Assembly: GCA_003501375.1 (NCBI GenBank)
Contig: DNPO01000257.1
Coordinates: forward strand, 1-5,318
Source: Candidatus Sumerlaeota bacterium
Lineage (GTDB): Bacteria > Sumerlaeota > Sumerlaeia > UBA8349
DNA: 5,318 nucleotides
Direction of reading: 5' to 3'
The first letter of the stretch is position 1. Every line of letters starts with the position of its first letter. Below the pieces are notes generated by a model that saw nothing but the letters and a program-made list of their open reading frames with translations, ran no database searches and was not told the DNA's origin. Shown one piece after another: positions 1-5,318 of this stretch. The position numbers and the translations under genes were made by a program.

Positions 1-1
1 G

Positions 2-676
2 AAAAACACCCCCAACCGCATTCTGGCGCTACTTGCCAGCAACGCCAAGGTGGACATTCGTTTCACCCTGCGTGCGCGCGATAAAAACGCGCTGGCCAAA
101 GAAACCAAATCCTTCTCCAAGGAAATTCTGAAGCGAGTCCCACGCGGCTGCGTATATGGACACGATACGGAAACGCTCGAAGAAGTCGTTTTCAACCTCC
201 TCCGTCAGGCGAATAAACGCATTGCTTTTGCGGAATCCTGCACGGGTGGCTACATCGCAAAACGCATCACGGACATACCGGGAAGTTCTGAAGTCTTCAT
301 GGAAAGTTGGGTCAATTACAGCAACGAAGCCAAGCGTAAACGCCTGGGCGTTCGCGCTGCCACGCTCTCGCGTTACGGAGCGGTCAGTCAGGAAACAGCA
401 AGAGAAATGGCCATTGGAGCGCTGGAGCGTTCCGATGCCGACATTGCCGTTTCCGTCACAGGCATTGCCGGCCCCGGCGGTGGCACTCCCGAAAAACCAC
501 TCGGACTTGTCTGGTACGGCCTCGCCTGGAAATCCGAATCGGGCCACGACGCGCCCCATGTGGAAACATTCAAGACCATCACGCCCTTTGGACGCGACCT
601 CACCCGACAGTTCGCCGCCCACCGCGCGCTGGATTTGGTACGTCGCCATTTGATGGGATTGCCGCTGGAACTTTAA
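2..676 (+). CDS. cinA: CinA family protein with C-terminal NMN deamidase (PncC-type) domain, 5' truncated by window edge
   Basis: The reading frame is open from base 2 to the TAA at 674-676 (224 residues visible), so the start lies upstream of the window. The C-terminal domain carries the CinA/PncC signatures: AESCTGG at visible residues 77-83, a Y-S-N-E-A-K stretch (Tyr106, Lys111), GAVS, and TGIAGPGGG at 153-161 followed by KPLG. In this family the domain hydrolyses nicotinamide mononucleotide to nicotinic acid mononucleotide in the cytoplasm, which salvages NAD breakdown products. Residues 1-65 (VDIRFTLRARDKN and following, ending in TLEEVVFNLL) resemble the linker between the N-terminal molybdopterin-binding-like domain (COG1058) and the deamidase domain. 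The complete protein is therefore probably the two-domain CinA form rather than stand-alone PncC. All key motifs are intact. The GTG at 50 is an in-frame internal codon and not a likely start. The downstream gene follows after 54 bases. Confidence 0.95.
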   Translation, partial: KNTPNRILALLASNAKVDIRFTLRARDKNALAKETKSFSKEILKRVPRGCVYGHDTETLEEVVFNLLRQANKRIAFAESCTGGYIAKRITDIPGSSEVFMESWVNYSNEAKRKRLGVRAATLSRYGAVSQETAREMAIGALERSDADIAVSVTGIAGPGGGTPEKPLGLVWYGLAWKSESGHDAPHVETFKTITPFGRDLTRQFAAHRALDLVRRHLMGLPLEL

Positions 677-730
677 GCGTCCCAGCATTCCCCTTGTTTT
701 TTCGATCCCTTTTATGGCTTAATACCACTC

Positions 731-1219
731 ATGAACGACGTGCCCACCAAGTCCCCTTCCCCTAAAGCCATCTCGCGCCTGCGCAAGCGGCAAGCCCCCA
801 CGCCGCCATCGCGTAACAAAACGTTACTCATGGTGGGCCTCATTTTCCTCGCGCTGGCTTCCAGTTTCATCTTCTCCCACCGGGGGGAAAACACGCAGGA
901 ATTTATCAAACAACTCTACAGCCCTGTCGTCGCCATCATCATTTTCTTCTTGGCGCTTGAGTACATCATCCTTAAGGGACGTGATCGCTCCCGCGTGCTC
1001 CACATTGAGTTGGAACAGGCGCGCGAAAAACGGCAATCCGATTTGGAATTCCTGCGCAAACTTGATTCTCAGTTGCTCCACATGCAAAACAAGTTGCATA
1101 CGCTGGAAACACAACTGGAAAATGCCGAATCTAATCCCCCGCAGGAAATCCAACAGCACGTCCGCGTCCTGCGCGAAAGCATCGCAGAACTCCAGAGCGA
1201 TCTCGCGGCAAGATTCTAA
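731..1219 (+). CDS. small membrane protein with two transmembrane helices and a C-terminal coiled coil, function unknown
   Basis: I do not recognise this 162-residue protein. Residues 1-29 are basic and proline-rich. Two hydrophobic helices follow at about 31-48 and 64-81, separated by a short polar loop. The second helix is followed at once by a positively charged stretch (K82, R84, R86, R88). By the positive-inside rule both ends should be cytoplasmic with the short loop outside. Residues 89-133 and 138-160 show leucine/isoleucine heptad spacing with many E, Q, K and R residues, typical of coiled coil, with a Pro-Pro break at 136-137. It may anchor or scaffold a complex, which is inference only. 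The ATG at 731 has no Shine-Dalgarno-like sequence, and the in-frame GTG at 740 or ATG at 830 are no better; the latter would cut off the basic N-terminus. It lies 54 bases after cinA on the same strand and may be co-transcribed. Its stop faces the stop of the minus-strand propeller gene across 31 bases. Confidence 0.8.
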   Translation: MNDVPTKSPSPKAISRLRKRQAPTPPSRNKTLLMVGLIFLALASSFIFSHRGENTQEFIKQLYSPVVAIIIFFLALEYIILKGRDRSRVLHIELEQAREKRQSDLEFLRKLDSQLLHMQNKLHTLETQLENAESNPPQEIQQHVRVLRESIAELQSDLAARF

Positions 1220-1250
1220 TTTTACGCCGATTCTTTGTATTCTGTTGTTG

Positions 1251-2219
1251 TTACCGCAACGGCCCGTATGGCGCCTTCTGGAATTTCTCGTCCAATATTT
1301 GAATGCTCATAATTTTCTTCACCATTTCGGTGGCTCCATCCGCCTCCCAGACCACTTTTTTCTGAGGCGTAATCTCAAACGCCAGCGGCTGGTTCTTTGC
1401 TGCGTTTAACTCGGGCACATTGCAAATGATCGTATTTCCATTGGGCAGCCGCTGCACCCCCGCTACAAATCCCAACGGGTTGCCAGGAATCTCATCCTTC
1501 TTCACTTCCCAGACCACCTTGTCCCAAAAATCGATTTCATACACCCGGTGCGCGTCACCGCATGCCACCACGGTATTTCCATTGGGCAAACGCACCGCCG
1601 CATAGCGTCCGCCAGGCATTGTGCGCAACCATTCCCCCTTCTCATTAAACTCCATTGCATCGCCACCGTACCGCTGCTGCGTAGCCAAATACGTGTTCAA
1701 TGCCGTTTTGCGCACCATCCGCGCCTGCTCATGCGCCAACCCACTGAGTTTAATCGACACAGTCTTTTTGATTTCTTTCTTATTCGTCATTTCATAAATT
1801 TTTGTTTGCCCATTGGGGAACGATTCCGCAATCAAATACAACCCATCAGAGAGCGGTTGCACACCATAGACCTCAGCACGTTTCGATGCAGAATACTCCC
1901 AGACAATGCTTTTACCCTTGTCCTTGTCCGCCTTCACTTCCCGCTTCTTTTTATCCACCGTGATTTCGCGCGCACCTTCTTTGAAGGAAAAAAACACATT
2001 TCCATTCGACAGCAGCCACGCGTCATAAACTTCCTGCATTGGTTCTAACAAGTATTCCCATTCCGTATCACCCATCTCATTTACTATCGCAATGGAGTTA
2101 CCACCCGCTCTTAAAAAGCGATGCACCGCCTTTGGTTCTTCATCTTGGGCGACTGCTCCCCCACTCCAGACAAGCGACAGCAAGCAAAGTATTACCGACA
2201 AAAAGAAACGCTTCTTCAT
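1251..2219 (-). CDS. exported beta-propeller repeat protein (LPNGNT/VVWE repeats)
   Basis: This 322-residue protein starts with a clear type I signal peptide: K2 K3 R4, a hydrophobic core at about 5-18, and a likely cut after AVA (22-24). It should therefore act in the periplasm or outside the cell. The mature part repeats a blade pattern in which an L-x-N-G-N turn leads into a strand and ends with a W-E strand. NGN-type turns are at 72-74, 125-126 (DG), 213-215 and 260-262. Blade-closing tryptophans are at 54, 107, 197, 237 and 291. This resembles the propellers of the arylsulfotransferase-like and quinoprotein-like superfamilies, but I see no catalytic motif and would call it a binding or scaffold propeller. 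A lysine-rich insertion at 89-104 interrupts the second blade. The start at 2219 is preferred over the upstream ATG at 2297 because it gives the signal peptide, has an AGGGAG 10 bases upstream, and does not overlap the preceding gene. It is the last gene of the minus-strand cluster. No terminator is visible in the 31 bases beyond its stop. Confidence 0.88.
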   Translation of the reverse strand: MKKRFFLSVILCLLSLVWSGGAVAQDEEPKAVHRFLRAGGNSIAIVNEMGDTEWEYLLEPMQEVYDAWLLSNGNVFFSFKEGAREITVDKKKREVKADKDKGKSIVWEYSASKRAEVYGVQPLSDGLYLIAESFPNGQTKIYEMTNKKEIKKTVSIKLSGLAHEQARMVRKTALNTYLATQQRYGGDAMEFNEKGEWLRTMPGGRYAAVRLPNGNTVVACGDAHRVYEIDFWDKVVWEVKKDEIPGNPLGFVAGVQRLPNGNTIICNVPELNAAKNQPLAFEITPQKKVVWEADGATEMVKKIMSIQILDEKFQKAPYGPLR

Positions 2220-2229
2220 AATCCACTCT

Positions 2230-2235
2230 CTCCCT
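2230..2235 (-). promoter_or_regulatory. ribosome binding site of the propeller gene
   Basis: AGGGAG on the minus strand ends 10 bases before the ATG at 2219 and lies wholly within the 16-base gap after the AI-2E-family stop codon. It decides the start: the longer frame from 2297 would place 62 bases of overlap inside the upstream gene and bury the signal peptide 26 residues in. Confidence 0.7.
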
Positions 2236-3489
2236 CTACTTAGTGACTTCTTCCCCAGCCACATCACCTGACCACAGGGGCACGCCAAAAACATCATGGA
2301 TCAAATAATACGCGACCGGCACGCCCAGCAACATTCCCCACACTCCAAATGCGTGATGCCCAACAAAAAGAATGATTAAAACAAGCACCGGATTCAATTT
2401 TAAATGGTGTCCATAGATCAATGGGTTCAGCAAATACGCTTCAATCAAATGAATGAGAATAACCAAAACAATCACTCCGACCACACAAGAAAGGCCATGC
2501 GCATTCAGCGCCACCAACACAATCGGCGTGGTAGAAATAAACACCCCCAGCACGGGAATGAAACTGCACAGAAAAACAATCAGACTCAAGACCGCCAAGG
2601 ACGGAACGCCCAAAACAATCAAGCCAATCATCGTCAGCACCGTATTACACACCGCGATCATAGCCTGCGCCTGCATGGCGCGCCCCAGCACTAAACCAAA
2701 TTGAACAATGGGCTGCGCGGTTTGCTCGTAAAAAGATTCCAAGCGCGAATGTTTCAAATTATGGAGTTCCTGCAATAACCGCGTGGTATCCATCGTAATC
2801 AAAAAAGAAAAAAGCAGGGCAAACAAAAGCGTGACAGACCCCCGCCAAATCCCCCCCAAATACTTGGGTGCCTGCTCCAAAATCATCCCGCCCTCTTGCG
2901 AAATGAGTTTATTAATCATCCGCTCATCTTGTTCCTCATCCAGAACATCCGATAGAGTGGCAGTGTCCAAAGTCCCACTCGTCGTCCAGTCGGCGTACTT
3001 CTTTTCCAGCATTGCCAAATGGACTGCATCCACCGTGACTGTTGTCGCCTTGTCAGCATCAGCGCTTGTCGTTTCTGTCTTTTTATCCTTATCCTCGGTA
3101 ATGGCACCCTGTACCACCGACATGATCGCATTGTCTAAACTGGGATTGGTTTTGGCAAGATTGCGCTTCACTTCTATTAAACGAGTTTCCATATCCCCCA
3201 TTTTTCCAAGCAGCCCCTCGGCCTCGTGCTTCACCTGTGGCACCACGACACGCACAAAGGAAGCCAATCCCAAGGCAAACAGGGCAAACACACCAACAAT
3301 CGCCAATCGACGCGGCAAACGTAAACGCTGTTGCGCAAAACGAACCAGGGGCGCGGCAAGGAAAGAAATGACAAATGTCAAAAAAATCAGCGCGAAGAAA
3401 TCGTGCATTGTCCACAACAGCCCAAAGAAAATAATCCAAGTCAATGCCCGGCGATTATGCCGATAAAATGCTTCCATTTGAAAACCCAT
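2236..3489 (-). CDS. AI-2E family (PerM/DUF20-type) multi-pass membrane protein
   Basis: This 417-residue protein matches the AI-2E transporter family (Pfam PF01594). Hydrophobic helices lie at about 16-28, 30-46, 62-83, 214-233, then in a dense C-terminal bundle at about 276-294, 296-328, 333-350 and 366-397. Family-typical stretches include FIPVLGVFISTTPIVLVAL (about 310-328) and, near the C-terminus, IEAYLLNPLIYG followed by LKLNPVLVLI and a G-V-W-G-M-L-L-G-V-P segment (349-391). A few relatives export autoinducer-2 or act as Na+/H+ antiporters; for most the substrate is unknown, so no specific substrate is claimed. The soluble stretch between helices 3 and 4 (about 84-212) is long and has a charged, Thr/Asp/Lys-rich insertion at about 130-190. 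The ATG at 3489 is 4 bases after the murJ stop and is served by an AGGAG inside the end of murJ, so translation is probably coupled. M5 is a less well-placed alternative start. Confidence 0.93.
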   Translation of the reverse strand: MGFQMEAFYRHNRRALTWIIFFGLLWTMHDFFALIFLTFVISFLAAPLVRFAQQRLRLPRRLAIVGVFALFALGLASFVRVVVPQVKHEAEGLLGKMGDMETRLIEVKRNLAKTNPSLDNAIMSVVQGAITEDKDKKTETTSADADKATTVTVDAVHLAMLEKKYADWTTSGTLDTATLSDVLDEEQDERMINKLISQEGGMILEQAPKYLGGIWRGSVTLLFALLFSFLITMDTTRLLQELHNLKHSRLESFYEQTAQPIVQFGLVLGRAMQAQAMIAVCNTVLTMIGLIVLGVPSLAVLSLIVFLCSFIPVLGVFISTTPIVLVALNAHGLSCVVGVIVLVILIHLIEAYLLNPLIYGHHLKLNPVLVLIILFVGHHAFGVWGMLLGVPVAYYLIHDVFGVPLWSGDVAGEEVTK

Positions 3490-3493
3490 GTTC

Positions 3494-5110
3494 TTACTCT
3501 CCTGTGGTGGGCGCAGATTTGCGGAACTTTCTTATCACCATTTGAAACGCTTCGCGCAAGTCTGGAACTTGCAACAAAAACGCAGCGGTGAAATAAACCC
3601 CAACAGATATGATAATAACCACGGATAGAAGGAAAAGTCCAGTCAGATGCGAATGCGGCACAAGAGTATACAGTCCATGCCACATTCCCCATGCCGCTGC
3701 GCCCATCACGCATGCCGCTGCGAACGTCTTCAACGCCGTGATGGTAACCGTCGCATCCCAGAGTTTCATGCCGCGACGCGTCAAAATAATTTGCAGCAAC
3801 ACCGTATTCAACGCCACGCCTAACGTGTTCGCCAGCGCCAAGCCCCCATGCCCCAAATGCTCTTTCAAATAGGGCGTAAAAACCACGGTTACGTTCAGCG
3901 CGATATTCAACAACATGGCCGCAGCGCCCGTCCACACCGTCGTTTTGATATCCTTGCGCGCGTAGTACAGCGGCAGCAAAATCTGCTGCATGCCCCACCA
4001 GATCAGCGCGGGCGCATAGAATAGCAAGGCCCAGTAAGCCTTTTCCGTCGCCACCGCATCCCAATTTTTCCGTTGGAACAAAACCTCCACCATCGGATGC
4101 CCCAGCGCCATAAAAGCCAGCATCGCGGGCATGAAAAGAATCAGCACGATGCGAAAAGCAAAACGTACCAGATTCTCCAAATCCTCCCGCCGATTCTGAA
4201 GTACGTATTGCGACAACTGCGGCAAAATCGCCGTTCCAAGCGCCCCGGCGATGATCGCCACCGGCATCTGAACCAAATGGTTGCTATACATGAGACATGG
4301 GATATATCCCTCGCCGAGTTTGGTGGCAAAGGCCCGGCTAATCGTTACATTGATTTGCGCCACGGCCATGCCAAACGTGGCGGGCAGCATCATCAGGTAC
4401 AATTCCTTCATGTGCGACGACGCGGGTTGCAAGCGCAGCGTATAGCGAAATCCGCGTTGCATCAGCGGCGGAAGCATGATGACCAGTCGGATGAAAACGC
4501 CCAGCAAAACGGCGTAGCCCATGATGCAGGCAAACAGATGTACATCCTTTATTTTGCTACTGAGCAGCGCCACAATAATCATGGTGATATTGAGCGAACT
4601 GGAGCCGAGCGACGGCATGGTGAAATGCCGCAGACTATGACAAAACCCCATCATCAACGCGCTGAGCGCTAACATAATCTGAAACGGAAACATAATGCGC
4701 GTCAGTTCCGCGCCCAAGCGAATCGCTTCCGTATCGCCCCGCTCGACATACCCATACCCCAAAATGGAAAATAGCAGCGGGGCGAAAGCCATACCGAGCA
4801 GCGTTAAAACGCTGGTAAATAGACCAATGGTCGTGAGCGCGTTGCTGGCAAATAGCCAGCCGCGCTTCTCCCCCATCTCCGCCCGCACGCGCGAAAAGAT
4901 TGGCACAATGAACGCCGACAGGCTTCCTTCCCCCAGCACGCGCCGCGTCAGGTTTGGTAATTCAAACGCGATCAGAAAAATATCGCCGATGCGCGACGCC
5001 CCAAAAACAGACGCCAATGCCATGTCGCGAAAGAGCCCCAAAAAACGGCTCAGCAGCGTGAGCACGCCCACGATTCCCGCCGCCTGAAGAAATGGTTTCT
5101 TTTCGCTCAT
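3494..5110 (-). CDS. murJ: lipid II flippase MurJ (MviN family)
   Basis: This 538-residue integral membrane protein flips lipid II, the peptidoglycan precursor, from the inner to the outer face of the cytoplasmic membrane. The N-terminal signature is strong: SRFLGLFRD at 21-29, FGAS at 36-39, Asp43, then ELPNLTRRVLGEG at 50-62. These hold the equivalents of E. coli Arg18, Arg24, Asp39, Arg52 and Glu57 (here Arg22, Arg28, Asp43, Arg56, Glu61). The middle of the protein aligns too (FPFQIMLALSALMMG; GALGTAILPQLS). The helix-7 region reads LMYSNHLVQMP, so the position of E. coli essential Arg270 is His278 and Ser263 aligns with Pro271. The fold should have 14 helices, the last two at about 459-480 and 489-513, ending in a basic tail. 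Length is slightly above the usual 500-530. The ATG at 5110 has an AGGA 5 bases upstream. It heads a likely operon with the AI-2E-family and propeller genes. Confidence 0.95.
   Translation of the reverse strand: MSEKKPFLQAAGIVGVLTLLSRFLGLFRDMALASVFGASRIGDIFLIAFELPNLTRRVLGEGSLSAFIVPIFSRVRAEMGEKRGWLFASNALTTIGLFTSVLTLLGMAFAPLLFSILGYGYVERGDTEAIRLGAELTRIMFPFQIMLALSALMMGFCHSLRHFTMPSLGSSSLNITMIIVALLSSKIKDVHLFACIMGYAVLLGVFIRLVIMLPPLMQRGFRYTLRLQPASSHMKELYLMMLPATFGMAVAQINVTISRAFATKLGEGYIPCLMYSNHLVQMPVAIIAGALGTAILPQLSQYVLQNRREDLENLVRFAFRIVLILFMPAMLAFMALGHPMVEVLFQRKNWDAVATEKAYWALLFYAPALIWWGMQQILLPLYYARKDIKTTVWTGAAAMLLNIALNVTVVFTPYLKEHLGHGGLALANTLGVALNTVLLQIILTRRGMKLWDATVTITALKTFAAACVMGAAAWGMWHGLYTLVPHSHLTGLFLLSVVIIISVGVYFTAAFLLQVPDLREAFQMVIRKFRKSAPTTGE
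3499..3503 (-). promoter_or_regulatory. ribosome binding site of the AI-2E-family gene, inside the end of murJ
   Basis: AGGAG on the minus strand sits 9 bases before the ATG at 3489 and overlaps the last codons of murJ (stop at 3494-3496). This supports 3489 rather than Met5 (3477) as the start and suggests that ribosomes finishing murJ help initiate the next gene. Confidence 0.75.
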
Positions 5111-5115
5111 GAAAT

Positions 5116-5119
5116 TCCT
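5116..5119 (-). promoter_or_regulatory. ribosome binding site of murJ
   Basis: AGGA on the minus strand (within CCAGGAATTTC) is 5 bases before the ATG at 5110. It supports this start, which also gives the usual short MurJ N-terminal tail before the first helix. Confidence 0.6.
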
Positions 5120-5123
5120 GGCC

Positions 5124-5222
5124 TAAAAAAACAAAAAAGAATCCACAGATTTCACAGATTACACAGATTTAAAAATTAACAATTTGATTTTTTAATCTGT
5201 GTAATCTGCGAAATCTGTGGAT
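5124..5222 (-). terminator. possible intrinsic terminator upstream of murJ
   Basis: On the minus strand the hairpin is followed directly by a T-rich tract (TCTTTTTTGTTTTTTTA, 5124-5140), the arrangement of a Rho-independent terminator for the gene ending at 5250. On the plus strand no T-tract follows. The stem is far longer and more AT-rich than a typical terminator, so termination may be a side effect of a repeat element. If it does terminate, murJ needs its own promoter, and I see no convincing one in the remaining bases. Confidence 0.4.
5141..5222. repeat. long inverted repeat (36-base arms, 10-base loop) made of 9-base CACAGATT units
   Basis: The arms 5141-5176 and 5187-5222 are complementary at 34 of 36 positions around the loop TAACAATTTG. 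Each arm contains three units at exact 9-base spacing: CACAGATT at 5144, 5153 and 5162, and AATCTGTG (or AATCTGCG) at 5194, 5203 and 5212. The two mismatches pair 5154 with 5209 and 5170 with 5193. The element sits in the 139-base gap between the gene entering from the right and murJ. I recall similar CACAGATT-type intergenic repeats in genomes of unrelated environmental bacteria, but cannot verify that here. It could be a mobile REP-like element, a terminator or a protein-binding site. Confidence 0.9.
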
Positions 5223-5249
5223 AGTAGTGTTTGGAGTTTTCGTTCCTCT

Positions 5250-5318
5250 TTACATCCCGCCCTGCTTCAGACGCCGGACCGCTTCCACGCAATTTTCGGT
5301 CGGAGTAGTCAACGAGAA
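5250..5318 (-). CDS. 3' end of a gene entering from the right edge, possibly a fold-type I aminotransferase
   Basis: On the minus strand a frame is open from the window edge to the TAA at 5250-5252, giving the 22 C-terminal residues FSLTTPTENCVEAVRRLKQ plus GGM. The pattern of a hydrophobic-Ser strand, a short turn with P-T-E-N, then an amphipathic helix (EAVRRLK) is like the end of class I/II PLP-dependent aminotransferases, in which a R-hydrophobic-S strand is followed by E-x-N and an A-hydrophobic-x-R-hydrophobic helix. Most of the protein is outside the window, so the family is tentative, but a coding end is likely. It reads in the same direction as murJ, 139 bases upstream, with the inverted repeat between them. 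Confidence 0.5.
   Translation of the reverse strand, partial: FSLTTPTENCVEAVRRLKQGGM

Noticed and set aside
50..52. GTG as the start of a stand-alone PncC-type protein
   Set aside because: The frame stays open to the window edge, the upstream residues are part of a CinA-like linker, and no ribosome binding site precedes it.
29..688. 219-codon minus-strand open frame covering cinA
   Set aside because: It is exactly antisense to a gene with intact CinA motifs, has no family resemblance and no binding site, and is explained by codon bias of the plus-strand gene.
2184..2219. Lipoprotein signal with Cys12 in the propeller protein
   Set aside because: The cysteine is in the middle of the hydrophobic core with no L-x-[GAS]-C lipobox; AVA at 22-24 fits a signal peptidase I site.
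2220..2297. Longer start for the propeller protein at 2297
   Set aside because: It overlaps the end of the AI-2E-family gene by 62 bases and places 26 residues before a textbook signal peptide; the ATG at 2219 has its own AGGGAG.
3441..4672. Other open frames overlapping murJ (minus 3441-4064, plus 4073-4672)
   Set aside because: Both are out-of-frame shadows of murJ with composition unlike real proteins (His/Gln/Arg-rich or low complexity) and no binding sites.
5156..5182. Minus-strand promoter TTGTTA ... TAATCT inside the hairpin for murJ
   Set aside because: The spacing is only 15 bases and the match is explained by AT-rich repeat units; it cannot be separated from chance.
5144..5219. 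CRISPR-like array from regularly spaced CACAGATT units
   Set aside because: The units are 8 bases with a 1-base spacing and are inverted in the second arm; there are no spacers and no cas genes.
5139..5224. DnaA boxes (ATCCACA / TGTGGATAG) at the ends of the palindrome, suggesting a replication origin
   Set aside because: The right copy matches TTATCCACA at 8 of 9 and the left at 7 of 9, but both are simply the tips of the inverted repeat; there is no box cluster, no dnaA or dnaN, and the other units do not match.

Overview
The window comes from a bacterial chromosome of roughly balanced base composition, with tightly packed genes and no phage, transposon or CRISPR signals. The lineage cannot be fixed from the sequence. 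Exported propeller proteins with LPNGNT repeats and an intergenic CACAGATT-type inverted repeat make me think of environmental Gram-negative-type bacteria such as the PVC group (Verrucomicrobia, Lentisphaerae, Kiritimatiellae and relatives), but this is only an impression.

Layout: two plus-strand genes occupy the left end. The first is the 3' part of a cinA-type gene (2-676), whose beginning lies outside the window. The second (731-1219) encodes a small unrecognised protein with two membrane helices and a cytoplasmic coiled coil. They converge on a minus-strand cluster with only 31 bases between the two stop codons. Read in its own direction, the minus-strand cluster is: the last 22 codons of a gene entering from the right edge (5250-5318, possibly a fold-type I aminotransferase); a 139-base intergenic region with a long perfect-looking hairpin; murJ (3494-5110); an AI-2E/PerM-family membrane protein (2236-3489); and an exported beta-propeller protein (1251-2219). 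The last three are separated by 4 and 16 bases and have good ribosome binding sites, so they look like one operon.

Functionally, MurJ flips lipid II for peptidoglycan synthesis. The AI-2E-family protein is a multi-pass membrane protein of uncertain substrate, and the propeller protein is secreted across the inner membrane. The operon is therefore envelope-related, but no common pathway can be proved. CinA (NMN deamidase) belongs to pyridine nucleotide salvage and is not obviously related.

Most of the window is ordinary. The items most worth a second look are the 36-bp-arm inverted repeat at 5141-5222, built from three 9-base units per arm, and a histidine in MurJ where the E. coli protein has its essential Arg270.
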